This document shows, in pieces, positions 53,123 through 62,084 of a stretch of 64,000 nucleotides of DNA. The number at the start of each line of letters is the position of its first letter. The first letter of the stretch is position 1. Origin of the DNA: Anaerolinea thermolimosa (GTDB lineage Bacteria; Chloroflexota; Anaerolineae; Anaerolineales; Anaerolineaceae); the NCBI RefSeq assembly GCF_001050195.2, contig NZ_DF967965.1:488744-552743 (forward strand), read 5' to 3'. Under the pieces are notes generated by a model that was not told where the DNA came from, made no database searches, and was given only the letters and a program-made list of their open reading frames with translations. Position numbers and translations under genes: made by a program.

Positions 53123-53740
53123 ATGCAGCAAATAGCCAGGGAAGACCCCGTGACCTTTACTGATGTGCTTCGAAAACGATTTAAGTATTTACTCGACCCG
53201 ATGGCTGCCTTTTTAAACCGTCTCGGGCTCATGCCCAATACGGTGACTATCCTGGGGCTTGTGGGGAACACTATTGGGGCCTATCTGCTGGCTACCGGGC
53301 AGATTACCTGGGGGGGGATTGTGATCCTCTTGATGGGCCCGATTGATGCTCTGGATGGGACGATGGCGCGCCTGCGGGGTGAGCCTACGGAGTTTGGCGC
53401 CTTTGTGGACTCGGTGACCGATCGGTATTCTGAGCTGGTCATTTTCCTGGGGTTGATGGTGTATTATGCGCTTGCTGGAAACTGGCTGGCCTGTGTGCTG
53501 GTTTATCTGGCGGCGGCAGGATCGGTACTGGTATCTTATGTGCGGGCGCGGGCACAATCGCTTGGGATGGAAGCCAAAGTGGGCATCTTCACCCGGGTGG
53601 AGCGGTTCCTGGTCCTGGCTCCCTGCCTGATCTTCAACCAGCCCATGATTGCGCTGTGGGCGATTGCCATCCTGGCCAATGTCACCGCGGTGCAGCGAAT
53701 CTACCATGTGCGGGTGCAGGCGCACCAGAAACGACAATAG
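53123..53740 (+). CDS. CDP-alcohol phosphatidyltransferase
   Basis: 205 residues, about five transmembrane helices. The diagnostic motif D-x2-DG-x2-AR-x8-G-x3-D-x3-D is present (DALDGTMARLRGEP, then FGAFVDSVTDRYSE). It transfers a phosphatidyl group to an alcohol: glycerol-3-phosphate, inositol-phosphate or serine. The alcohol cannot be told from sequence. It precedes lgt by 27 bp, so phospholipid and lipoprotein synthesis are linked. Confidence 0.88.
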   Translation: MQQIAREDPVTFTDVLRKRFKYLLDPMAAFLNRLGLMPNTVTILGLVGNTIGAYLLATGQITWGGIVILLMGPIDALDGTMARLRGEPTEFGAFVDSVTDRYSELVIFLGLMVYYALAGNWLACVLVYLAAAGSVLVSYVRARAQSLGMEAKVGIFTRVERFLVLAPCLIFNQPMIALWAIAILANVTAVQRIYHVRVQAHQKRQ

Positions 53741-53767
53741 CTGAAATTCATTTCCGAGAGGCGTTTT

Positions 53768-54580
53768 ATGAGTTTTCAGATGGATGGTATTCTGATTGGG
53801 ACGTTCAAGATCTATTATTACGGGATTCTTATCATGCTGGGGGCGCTTGCGGCGACGTGGTTGGCCAGCCGTGAAGCCCGCAGATATGGCCAGGAATCAG
53901 AATTCGCCTGGGATTTGCTTCCGTGGGCGTTGATCGGTGGCATTGTGGGGGCGCGCCTCTGGCATATTCTTTTCCCCCCGGCTTCGATGGTGGAACAGGG
54001 AATCACGACTCTGTTTTATCTGACCCATCCACTGGATGCGTTGAATTTACGTAAGGGCGGCCTGGGTATTCCAGGCGCGGTGATCGGCGGGTTGATTGCG
54101 GCGGCCATTTATTGCCGCAGTCGCAAGGTGCCGCTGGCTCCATGGGCCGATGCCATCGCTCCCGGGCTGGCGCTGGCACAGGCAATCGGGCGGTGGGGGA
54201 ATTTCTTCAATCAGGAAGTTTACGGCGCTCCGACGAATCTGCCCTGGCGGCTTTTTATCGACCCGGCTCACCGTTTGCCCGGGTTTGAGTCGGTTGCGTA
54301 TTACCATCCATTATTCTTCTACGAGTTCCTGTGGAACCTCATGAATATGGGCCTGTTGCTCTGGCTGAGCCGTAAACTCAGCGGATGGCTGAAACCCTGG
54401 GATCTTTTCCTGATCTACGCCGGGGTTTACGGGGTGGGGCGGTTTGGACTGGAGTTCCTCCGGCTCGATCCTGCACCGCTGGGAACGGTGAATGTGAATC
54501 AGATGATCATGCTTGGTGTGGCAGTATTCAGCGGGATAGTATTGTTCCTGCGACATCGGCTGTCTGTAAGCAAATTGTAA
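53768..54580 (+). CDS. lgt: Prolipoprotein diacylglyceryl transferase
   Basis: 270 residues, seven transmembrane segments. The YYYGILIMLGALAATWLA start, GGIVGARLWHIL, GLGIPGAVIGG, and the signature GRWGNFFNQEVYGAPT, with the C-terminal GRFGLEFLRLD, are all present. It moves diacylglycerol onto the lipobox cysteine. Several lipoproteins in this window are substrates. LspA, which acts after it, is at 40758. Confidence 0.95.
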   Translation: MSFQMDGILIGTFKIYYYGILIMLGALAATWLASREARRYGQESEFAWDLLPWALIGGIVGARLWHILFPPASMVEQGITTLFYLTHPLDALNLRKGGLGIPGAVIGGLIAAAIYCRSRKVPLAPWADAIAPGLALAQAIGRWGNFFNQEVYGAPTNLPWRLFIDPAHRLPGFESVAYYHPLFFYEFLWNLMNMGLLLWLSRKLSGWLKPWDLFLIYAGVYGVGRFGLEFLRLDPAPLGTVNVNQMIMLGVAVFSGIVLFLRHRLSVSKL

Positions 54581-54673
54581 GTATTCAACCTGGAATCAGG
54601 GGTATGCTTATGGAGGGGGGAAAAGCGCTGACGCCTGGCAAGGCCCATGCGCGGCTTTCCGGATGGTGAATCG

Positions 54674-55609
54674 ATGATTGTTGCTGAAGAATTGACCAAG
54701 ATTTTTGATGATTTTCTGGCGGTTGACCGGATTTCGCTGTTTGTTCCATCGGGCAAGGTGATGGTTTTGCTGGGGAAGAACGGCGCCGGGAAAACCACCA
54801 CGGTGCGGATGTTGACCTCCATTCTTCGGCCAAGCAGTGGTTCGGCACGTGTTGCCGGTTTTGATGTGGTGAAGCAAGCGGAGAAAGTGCGCGCTTCGGT
54901 AGGGGTGCTTACGGAACACCACGGGCTCTACGGGCGCATGAACACGGAGGAATATCTGCAGTTTTTCGGGAGCCTGTATGGCCTCTCAGCCAGGGAGAGT
55001 ATGCAACGGGCGGTGCCATTGCTGGAGCGTTTTGATTTGCAAGTTGCGCGCAAGAAGCGGCTGAGCGAATTTTCGAAAGGGATGCGGCAGAAACTGGCGC
55101 TGGTGCGGGCATTATTGCACGATCCACCGGTGCTCCTGCTGGATGAACCGACCTCAGCGATGGACCCTGAGAGCGCCCGGTCGGTACGGGATGCGATTGT
55201 ACAATTGCGCAAACAAGGCCGAACGGTGCTCCTCTGCACTCACAACCTGGCTGAAGCAGAGGAACTGGCCGATCTGGTGGCGATCATTCACGGCGGACGC
55301 ATCTTAATCCAGGAAACACCGGAGAAGGTCAAAGAAATTTTGCTTGGTGCGCCGGAATTTGAGGTGAAACTGGCCCGGCCACTGGATGCCTGGCCTTCAG
55401 GTTTGCCTGCCGGGGTGACGCTGAGGGAGAGCGATGGTGACCGGGCACGGTTTTACATCGAGTCGCCGGCGCAAACCAACCCCCATTTCCTGCGTTGGAT
55501 GCTGGAACAGCACCTGGAGGTGATTTCTTTCCAGGAAGTGCCGCGTAGCCTGGAGCAGGCTTTTTTAGAACTGGTCAAAGAACGAGAATCGGGAGAGGTG
55601 TATGCTTGA
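54674..55609 (+). CDS. ABC transporter ATP-binding protein
   Basis: 311 residues from ATG 54674. Walker A LGKNGAGKTTT, signature FSKGMRQKLALV, Walker B LLLDEPTSAMDP, H-loop CTHNLAEAEE. The C-terminal ~80 residues are the accessory region ending in SLEQAFLELVKER. It overlaps the permease by 8 bp. It probably energises export of a compound by the following permease. Confidence 0.9.
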   Translation: MIVAEELTKIFDDFLAVDRISLFVPSGKVMVLLGKNGAGKTTTVRMLTSILRPSSGSARVAGFDVVKQAEKVRASVGVLTEHHGLYGRMNTEEYLQFFGSLYGLSARESMQRAVPLLERFDLQVARKKRLSEFSKGMRQKLALVRALLHDPPVLLLDEPTSAMDPESARSVRDAIVQLRKQGRTVLLCTHNLAEAEELADLVAIIHGGRILIQETPEKVKEILLGAPEFEVKLARPLDAWPSGLPAGVTLRESDGDRARFYIESPAQTNPHFLRWMLEQHLEVISFQEVPRSLEQAFLELVKERESGEVYA

Positions 55610-57017
55610 CGCTGTGCGCCCTGCGCTGATCATCGCCCGCCGTGAGGTACGCGATCAATTTCGCGACTGGAGGATTATCTTTCCAATTATTGGTCTGACT
55701 CTGGTTTTCCCGTTTATTATGAACTGGACGGCCCAGCAGATGCTCGGGTTTACCAGAGAGTATGGGGCAACCATTGTTGCCGATCGGCTGGTGCCTTTTC
55801 TCCTGATGGTGGTGGGGTTTTTCCCCATTTCAGTATCTCTGGTGATTGCTCTGGAGTCTTTCGTGGGAGAAAAGGAACGGGGCAGTATCGAACCTCTTTT
55901 GAATACACCGCTTAAAGACTGGCAACTTTACCTTGGAAAATTGCTCTCTTCCACGGTTCCCCCGCTCGTTTCCAGTTACCTTGGAATGATTGTGTATCTG
56001 GCCGGATTGATGATTCGGCGCATCACCATCCCGGAAGGGGGGATGCTGGTGCAAATCGTCGTGCTTACCACGGTGCAGGCGGTCATGATGGTAGCGGGTG
56101 CGGTGGCGGTCTCTCTACAGGCTACCTCGGTGCGTTCGGCCAATTTACTCTCCAGTTTTATCATCATCCCTACCGCCTTTCTGATTCAGTGGGAAGCCCT
56201 GGTCATGTTCTGGGGAAACCAGAATTTACTCTGGTGGGTGATTGTGGCCGTGGTCATCCTTACCTTTTTACTGGTGCGGGTGGGGGTAGCGCATTTTCAA
56301 CGGGAAGAATTGCTCGGGCGTGATATTGATGTGCTCAAACTGCCGTGGATCTGGGGCGTATTTCGCCGGAACTTTACCGGCCATGCCCGATCAGTGGGGG
56401 ATTGGTATCGGCAGGTTTTGCTTCGGTCTTTACCAAGGTTAACCCTGCCGGTTCTGCTGAGTGCCGGGCTTGCGCTGGCGGGAATCTGGGCGGGGATAAA
56501 CCTAGTGGACAGGTTTATCGTGCCAACGTCATCATCTACCCCGGAAAAATTCCGCGAATCCTTAATGCAGCTTTTCGGAGCAGATTCAATCAATCAATGG
56601 TCTCTGGCGAGGATGATTTTCTTTCAGAATATCCGGGCGCTCTTGATAGGAATGCTTCTGGGAGTGTGCTCTTTTGGTGTGCTGGGGGTGTTGCCTCTGT
56701 TTACTACCATGGGGTTAGCGGGCGCTCTCGGGCGTGCAATGGTGATCAAGGGGTTAAGCCTGGGAACCATCCTCAGTTCTCTCTTACCGCATGGTGTTCT
56801 GGAGATCCCGGCGGTGATCCTGGCAACGGCGGCGGTACTCCAGCTGGGAGCGGTGCTGCTTACGCCCACTCCCGGGCAGACGATTGGTGAGGCCTGGGTG
56901 GCCGCCCTGGCAGAGTGGAGCCGGGTGATGGTTGGCATTGTTATCCCATTGCTGATTCTTGCGGCGCTGGTTGAGGCGCTGTTAACTCCCCATATTGCGT
57001 TGTTTTTTCTCCAGTGA
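55602..57017 (+). CDS. ABC-2 type permease fused to a SpoIIM-like (DUF95) domain
   Basis: 471 residues. Residues ~1-235 are an ABC-2 permease: VRDQFRDWRIIFPIIGLTLVFPFI, then SLVIALESFVGEKERGSIEP, LLNTPLKDWQLYLGKLLSS, and three more helices. Residues ~290-471 look like SpoIIM: FFQNIRALLIGMLLGVCSFG, the LPHGVLEIPAVILATAAV signature, and two final helices. SpoIIM is a sporulation and wall-remodelling membrane protein elsewhere, but the domain is widespread in non-sporulating bacteria too. The fusion suggests that the domain assists export or membrane remodelling. Confidence 0.8.
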   Translation: MLDAVRPALIIARREVRDQFRDWRIIFPIIGLTLVFPFIMNWTAQQMLGFTREYGATIVADRLVPFLLMVVGFFPISVSLVIALESFVGEKERGSIEPLLNTPLKDWQLYLGKLLSSTVPPLVSSYLGMIVYLAGLMIRRITIPEGGMLVQIVVLTTVQAVMMVAGAVAVSLQATSVRSANLLSSFIIIPTAFLIQWEALVMFWGNQNLLWWVIVAVVILTFLLVRVGVAHFQREELLGRDIDVLKLPWIWGVFRRNFTGHARSVGDWYRQVLLRSLPRLTLPVLLSAGLALAGIWAGINLVDRFIVPTSSSTPEKFRESLMQLFGADSINQWSLARMIFFQNIRALLIGMLLGVCSFGVLGVLPLFTTMGLAGALGRAMVIKGLSLGTILSSLLPHGVLEIPAVILATAAVLQLGAVLLTPTPGQTIGEAWVAALAEWSRVMVGIVIPLLILAALVEALLTPHIALFFLQ

Positions 57018-57040
57018 AGATCATCCCTCTATAAACGGAA

Positions 57041-57063
57041 CGGGCACCCTCATCAGGTGCCCG
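57041..57063. terminator. Hairpin between convergent permease and HNH genes
   Basis: CGGGCACC / GGTGCCCG, 8-bp perfect stem, 7-nt loop, followed by CTTTGTGTTTT. It lies 23 bp after the permease stop and 22 bp from the HNH stop, so it may serve both. Confidence 0.65.
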
Positions 57064-57085
57064 CTTTGTGTTTTAATAGAGAAGG

Positions 57086-57589
57086 TTACCAGCCAGCCAG
57101 AAATTCAGCCCATTCACGGCACTCGTCCAGATGCCGGCCAAAGATATACTGAGCGGAGGCGGGAGGTTCGGTTGGCGGATGGAGCAGTTTCATCCCGGCT
57201 TCTTCGGGAGTGCGCCCACCTTTACGATGGTTGCAGGCAGGGCAGGCAGTCACCACGTTCAGCCAGTTATGCTGCCCGCCCAGGTGGCGAGGAATGACAT
57301 GGTCGATCGTCAGTTCAGGAGTATGTTTACCGCAGTACTGGCAGGTGAAGTTGTCGCGCCGAAAGACCTCACGGCGGGTAAGTTTGAGCCGTGGGCGGGG
57401 ACGGTGGATCATTTTTTGCAGGCGGATCACAGAAGGGATGGGCAGGGAGAGATGAACCGATTGAATGTACCCGCGTCCATTGACGACCAAAGTCGCTTTT
57501 TCGGTCATTAGAAGCCCCAAAGCTCTTCGGAGGTCGCAGACGTGAATCGGCTCGTAATTGGCGTTTAAAACAAGCACCGGGGCCTGCAT
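57086..57589 (-). CDS. HNH endonuclease-family protein
   Basis: 167 residues from ATG 57589, with GGAGA upstream; the longer upstream frame overlaps the divergent gene and is discarded. N-terminal VLVLNANYEPIHVCDLRRAL is characteristic of this widespread subfamily. The HNH core is FRRDNFTCQYCGKHTPELTIDHVIPRHLGGQHNW, with the second zinc pair in CPACNHRKGGRTPEEAGM. It acts on DNA, but its role is unassigned. Confidence 0.85.
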   Translation of the reverse strand: MQAPVLVLNANYEPIHVCDLRRALGLLMTEKATLVVNGRGYIQSVHLSLPIPSVIRLQKMIHRPRPRLKLTRREVFRRDNFTCQYCGKHTPELTIDHVIPRHLGGQHNWLNVVTACPACNHRKGGRTPEEAGMKLLHPPTEPPASAQYIFGRHLDECREWAEFLAGW

Positions 57590-57671
57590 TGCTTCTCCAA
57601 TGCTGAGATTATAGCACGATTGACGCTCAGCCATGATCAGTTTTTGTTCATAAAAAGAATGGAGGATATCG

Positions 57672-58577
57672 ATGAAGTTCATCATTCTGGGAGGTTCTGG
57701 ATTGATCGGCAGGGCCCTGTCACGCGCGCTCGGCCAGGCGGGGCATGAAGTGGTGGTCGTAAGTCGCTCGCCGGAGAGGGTACCGCCTGTGGAAAGGGTG
57801 AGTGTGGCAGGCTGGGATGGACATTCGGCAGAAGGGTGGGGGAGGCTTGTCGATGGTGCGGATGGAATTGTCAACCTGGCCGGTGAAAGCATCGGCGCAG
57901 GGCGCTGGAGTGAGGCGCGAAAACAGCGTATCCTTACCAGCCGGGAGCAGGCCGGTGCGGCGATTGTAGAAGCCGTGCACGCGGCTACCAGAAAGCCGGG
58001 TGTGGTTTTTCAGATTTCAGGGGTGGGTTATTATGGAATCGGGGGCGATCGCCCTTTCACAGAGAATGATCCGCCGGGGAGCGATTTTCTGGCCAGTGTG
58101 GCTGTTCGCTGGGAAGCCGCAACCCGGCCCGTGGAGGAAGAGGGGGTACGGCGGGTCATCGGGCGAACGGGGGTTGTACTTACACCCCGGGGTGGGGTTC
58201 TTCCACGCATGATGCTCCCATTTCGCTTTTTTGTCGGTGGGCCTCTGGGCACAGGGAAGCAATGGATTTCGTGGATTCATCTTGAGGATACTGTGCGGGG
58301 CATTCAGTTTATGCTTGAAAACCCTGCCTGTACCGGGGTCTACAACCTGACCTCTCCCCAGCCAGTGACCAATGCTGAATTTGTGAAAACTCTCGGGCGT
58401 GTATTACGGCGTCCTTGCTGGCTGCCGGTGCCTGCGCTGGCGCTTAAGATCATCCTGGGTGAGATGAGCACCCTGATTCTGGATGGTCAGCGAGTGATCC
58501 CAACCCGTTTAGAGGAGGCGGGGTTTCCATTCCGTTTCGCCCGGCTTGAAAGCGCACTCCGTGACCTTTTAGTTTGA
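57672..58577 (+). CDS. TIGR01777-type NAD(P)-dependent epimerase-like protein
   Basis: 301 residues. Rossmann start IILGGSGLIGRALSRAL, then GWDG, NLAGESIGAGRWSEARKQ, ISGVGYYG and GPLGTGKQWISWIHLED. The C-terminal PTRLEEAGFPFRF is typical. The family (YfcH/SDR39U1) has no settled substrate. The 3' end overlaps the convergent SEDS-PBP gene by 9 bp. Confidence 0.9.
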   Translation: MKFIILGGSGLIGRALSRALGQAGHEVVVVSRSPERVPPVERVSVAGWDGHSAEGWGRLVDGADGIVNLAGESIGAGRWSEARKQRILTSREQAGAAIVEAVHAATRKPGVVFQISGVGYYGIGGDRPFTENDPPGSDFLASVAVRWEAATRPVEEEGVRRVIGRTGVVLTPRGGVLPRMMLPFRFFVGGPLGTGKQWISWIHLEDTVRGIQFMLENPACTGVYNLTSPQPVTNAEFVKTLGRVLRRPCWLPVPALALKIILGEMSTLILDGQRVIPTRLEEAGFPFRFARLESALRDLLV

Positions 58578-61202
58578 GTTAAGCGCGGTGTCGAGGATGG
58601 TTTCGCCGATTGATTGAGCCAGAGGAGGGTTGTTTTCTTCCAGCAGAACCGCCAGCGCCAGTGGAGAGCCTTTCCACTGGGTGAGCGTGCCTGCGAGGAA
58701 CCAGGTCACATCGTGCGAGCTGGCTGTGGTACTGGCGGTGACCTGCCAGTAGAGCTTGCCGGGAGAGGCGAGAAGCTGAGCGATACGCTGGGCGCGGTTG
58801 GCACTCATGACCTGCTGGGTCTGGCTTTCAGAGACGATGACCCAGCCCTGGCGGGGGGTTAATACTGCCAGGGTAAGCTGGGGAGCGGGCAGAGCGCCAT
58901 CGTTACTCACTGCGGCTGCAATTTCAGCCATTTGCAGGGGCGAAAGCAACATCCCGTTTTGCCCCAGGCTGGCAAGGGTGACACTGCTTACCGGTGGAAC
59001 TACGGCAGGGGCCACGGCCAGAGGGATGGAGGGCAGCGTAGAAAACCCGTACCGCTGGAAAAGCCGATCCAGATTGACCGGCAAGAAGCGGTTGCCCAGC
59101 AGGGCCAGCGGTGCCGGGCAACCGCTGGCCAGCGCGTTTCCCCAGGAAGGCGGATCGGCCGGTGAAACAGCGCAGGTCAGCTGTTTTCCATCGGGCAGGG
59201 TGTAGGTGAGTTGACGGGGTAAATCGGGGAGGTCACTCTGACCGAGGGCCTCTCCCAGGATGACCGGGGCAATGGCTGCCCCTGGCGGATATAACCCCTG
59301 AACAGCCCGGTTGAGAAGGGGGCTTTCTGGATCGGTAATGAGGGATGGCCAGGTATCCGATAATGTATTCGGGTCAAAATAGGGATGGGAGGCCATGACG
59401 AGAATTTCGCCGGTGCGGGCATTCAGCAGAACGATGGCCCCGGCATGTTCTCCCAGAGCATCATCGGCGGCTTTCTGTAAATTCAGGTCGAGGGACAGGC
59501 GTACATCCAGCCCGGGTGGGGGCTCTCCATACAGGAGGCGATTCCACCAGATATCCAGAGCAGGATTCCCTTTAAGACCGCGCAGGGTATCATCCAGGAA
59601 CGCTTCTATACCGGCCTGCCCATACACCGGATGCGAATAGCCAATCACAGGACTGAGGGGCGGGTAATGGTTCACCCGCTGGTACGATCCGGGTACTCCG
59701 GTGGTGGTGGTAATGGGTTGATTGCTGCGGTCGAGCAGAGACCCCCGCAAAACGTAGCGATCGGTGATGGAGCGCCGGGGATTATCGGTGCGGGTGAGGA
59801 GGGCATCCTGTCGAATGACGGCGTACCACCCGGTCACGAATGCAAGGAAGAACACTGCCATGGCCAGCAGGAGGGCAAAAGCTGAATAGGGAAAGGGGCT
59901 GGGAAGAGGGGCAGGATCGGTTTCCACCGATTCGCGATGGATGTGAACCAGTAAAAGCACAGCGGCTATCGATGTGAGTAATGAGGACCCCCCGTAGGAA
60001 AGAAAGGGGAGGGTTACCCCGGTGAGGGGTAGCAGGCGGATATTACCCCCGATGATCATGATCATCTGGGTGGCAAAATAAACCGCGACACCGCCCGCCA
60101 GAAAGCGGTGGAACCGATAGGGAGCGCGGACCGCGATGATCAATGCCCGGATGACGAGGAGGAAAAAGAGCAGGAGCACGGCTACGCCACCCAGTAAACC
60201 CGTTTCTTCAACGATGGCCGGGTAGATGAAATCGGAGGCCGCAACCGGTACCAGCCCCGGACTGCCCAGGCCAGGGCCGCGTCCAAAAAGACCTCCGGAG
60301 GCAACTGCCAGCAGGGATTGAATCACCTGGTAGGAGCTTCCACCGGGATCGGCCCAGGGGTTGAGGAAGGCTTGAATCCGTGTATGCACCACATCTGAGA
60401 AGCGGTAGCCTACCCAACCGGCCACCAGCAGAGCGAACACGCCGAAGAAAAGCACCCTTTTTTTACCGGAGGCCAGGTAGAGCGTCAGAATGGAGACCAG
60501 GATCAGGAGGGTGGCAGTGCCCAGGTCTCGCTGGACGATGAGCAGAGCAAGTGCCAGCCCAATGAGCACCAGGGAGGGGGCCAGGAGATTGAACAGGCTG
60601 AAATAGTACGGCAGTCGGTCCGCAAGGTAGGCCGCCAGGAAGATCACCAGCAGGAGTTTGAGCGGTTCGGAAGGTTGAAAATACACCCCGCAGCATCCGA
60701 GCCAGAGCCGCGGGCCTTCGCCGCCCGGGTACGCACCGAAGAGAAGGGTCAGCGCCGTGAGGAGAAGGCCTGAGAAAAGCCAGATATATTTGTATCTTCG
60801 AAGAAAGGACAATCCCCGGGTAAAGCGCAGGCTTGCCCAGAAAAGTCCCAGCCCCACCCCCAGCCAGATTGCCTGTCGAAGCCCCAGGTAGGTGGAGAGC
60901 CGAAAAATGGTGAGCACCCCCCAGCCACTGAGCAGACCCATGATGGGGAGTAAAAATGGGTCTGGAGGATGAGGAAGCCGGGAGATCTCGCGGAAGATCA
61001 GCCAGAAACCTGCTGCCCAGATCAGCACTCCAACCCAATGCACCCAGAGCAGGCCTGCCTGCCAGTTTCTGAGGCGGACGATGGGAGAAAGGCTCAGGCT
61101 GATGGCAAACAGGAGGATGAAGCCGGTGGTGAAGAACATCAACCGGAATTGAAGTTCATGGGGTGTGGGTCGGGCGGGGGAGATGGGCTGAGCAGAGGTC
61201 AC
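58569..61202 (-). CDS. SEDS (FtsW/RodA) glycosyltransferase fused to a degenerate penicillin-binding transpeptidase domain
   Basis: 877 residues. Residues ~20-425 are a SEDS polymerase with ten or so helices: LIVQRDLGTATLL, SSYQVIQSLLAVASGGLFGRG and SDFIYPAIVEETGLLGG, where D324 is at the place of the catalytic Asp of FtsW/RodA, then LPLTGVTLPFLSYGGSSLL. After one extra helix (~438-462) comes a class-B PBP-like domain (470-877) with RGSLLDRSNQPI and SPVIGYSHPVYGQAGIE. Its catalytic motifs are lost: SxxK reads AAIA (642-645, context YPPGAAIAP), SxN reads SGCPAP, and KTG reads AST in QVTASTTASS. So it is a wall polymerase with a likely inactive transpeptidase. The GTG start overlaps the mtnP stop. 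Confidence 0.9.
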   Translation of the reverse strand: MTSAQPISPARPTPHELQFRLMFFTTGFILLFAISLSLSPIVRLRNWQAGLLWVHWVGVLIWAAGFWLIFREISRLPHPPDPFLLPIMGLLSGWGVLTIFRLSTYLGLRQAIWLGVGLGLFWASLRFTRGLSFLRRYKYIWLFSGLLLTALTLLFGAYPGGEGPRLWLGCCGVYFQPSEPLKLLLVIFLAAYLADRLPYYFSLFNLLAPSLVLIGLALALLIVQRDLGTATLLILVSILTLYLASGKKRVLFFGVFALLVAGWVGYRFSDVVHTRIQAFLNPWADPGGSSYQVIQSLLAVASGGLFGRGPGLGSPGLVPVAASDFIYPAIVEETGLLGGVAVLLLFFLLVIRALIIAVRAPYRFHRFLAGGVAVYFATQMIMIIGGNIRLLPLTGVTLPFLSYGGSSLLTSIAAVLLLVHIHRESVETDPAPLPSPFPYSAFALLLAMAVFFLAFVTGWYAVIRQDALLTRTDNPRRSITDRYVLRGSLLDRSNQPITTTTGVPGSYQRVNHYPPLSPVIGYSHPVYGQAGIEAFLDDTLRGLKGNPALDIWWNRLLYGEPPPGLDVRLSLDLNLQKAADDALGEHAGAIVLLNARTGEILVMASHPYFDPNTLSDTWPSLITDPESPLLNRAVQGLYPPGAAIAPVILGEALGQSDLPDLPRQLTYTLPDGKQLTCAVSPADPPSWGNALASGCPAPLALLGNRFLPVNLDRLFQRYGFSTLPSIPLAVAPAVVPPVSSVTLASLGQNGMLLSPLQMAEIAAAVSNDGALPAPQLTLAVLTPRQGWVIVSESQTQQVMSANRAQRIAQLLASPGKLYWQVTASTTASSHDVTWFLAGTLTQWKGSPLALAVLLEENNPPLAQSIGETILDTALNSN

Positions 61203-62068
61203 TTGGGCAGGTATTTGCTGATCAGAAGGGAGAGTTTCTCACGAGCCGAGGGATGGATGCGGTCGGGAGCGGTGATGATGGCATCGGCCAGGGCGTGGTC
61301 GCAGGCGCAGTGTTTTTCGGCGGGTAACTGACGGGCAAGAATTTCCAGGGAGCGTTGAGCCAGGGCGGTATTGGCCAGAAGGGTGCGAACCACCATTTCA
61401 ACCGTAACCGGGGACTCGCTGGTATGCCAGACATCGTAATCGGTGACGTGCGCCATAATCGCATAACACATTTCGGCTTCACGGGCAAGGAAGACTTCAG
61501 GGCTGGCTGTCATTCCGATGATCGACATACCCCATGAACGAAAAACAGAGGATTCGGCCCGCGTGGAAAACCTCGGGCCTTCAATGGTAATGAAAGTTCC
61601 ACCCCGATGCACGGTTCCACCGGCCTCTACAACGGCCTGATACAGTTGCTCGGAAAGTTCGGCGCAAACCGGATCTGCTGAGCCTACATGTGCCACCAGG
61701 CCTCCTTCGAAGAAAGAGCGTGCCCGGCCGCGGGTGAAATCGAAAATCTGATCAGGGATGACGATGTGCCCCGGTGCGTAGTCCTCGCGGAGAGACCCAC
61801 AGGCGCTGACACTGATCACCCGGTCTGCACCGAGCATTTTCAGGGCATAAATGTTGGCGCGGTAGTTGACCTCACTCGGGGAGATGGTATGTCCTAACCC
61901 GTGCCTTGCCAGGAAAGCCACACGCTTGCCAGAAAGGTCTCCAAGCACAACCGGCGCGCTGGGTTTTCCGAAGGGTGTTTCAAGCTCAACGGTTTCAATA
62001 TGGGTGAGGCCGTTCATCTGATAAAGGCCTGAGCCGCCAATGATCGCCAGTTCGGGTTTGCTGTTCAT
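61199..62068 (-). CDS. mtnP: S-methyl-5'-thioadenosine phosphorylase
   Basis: 289 residues from ATG 62068, with GAGGTG upstream. IIGGSGLYQMNG, RHGLGHTISPSEVNYRANIYALK, ISVSACGSLRED, GTFITIEGPRFSTRAES and GMTASPEVFLAREAEMCYA are typical of MTAP. It recycles methylthioadenosine, the by-product of polyamine synthesis and of some SAM chemistry. It sits between fhaB and the SEDS-PBP fusion and overlaps the latter by four bases, so the metabolic gene is locked into a wall-control operon. Confidence 0.9.
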   Translation of the reverse strand: MNSKPELAIIGGSGLYQMNGLTHIETVELETPFGKPSAPVVLGDLSGKRVAFLARHGLGHTISPSEVNYRANIYALKMLGADRVISVSACGSLREDYAPGHIVIPDQIFDFTRGRARSFFEGGLVAHVGSADPVCAELSEQLYQAVVEAGGTVHRGGTFITIEGPRFSTRAESSVFRSWGMSIIGMTASPEVFLAREAEMCYAIMAHVTDYDVWHTSESPVTVEMVVRTLLANTALAQRSLEILARQLPAEKHCACDHALADAIITAPDRIHPSAREKLSLLISKYLPK

Positions 62069-62084
62069 AAGTTGCACCTCGTGT

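Noticed and set aside
57590-57892. Upstream extension of the HNH gene
   Set aside because: It runs antisense to the TIGR01777 gene, and the internal ATG at 57589 has a good ribosome site and matches the family N-terminus.
60463-61038. A 191-residue frame inside the SEDS-PBP gene
   Set aside because: Same-strand shadow in another frame of a gene with clear SEDS motifs.
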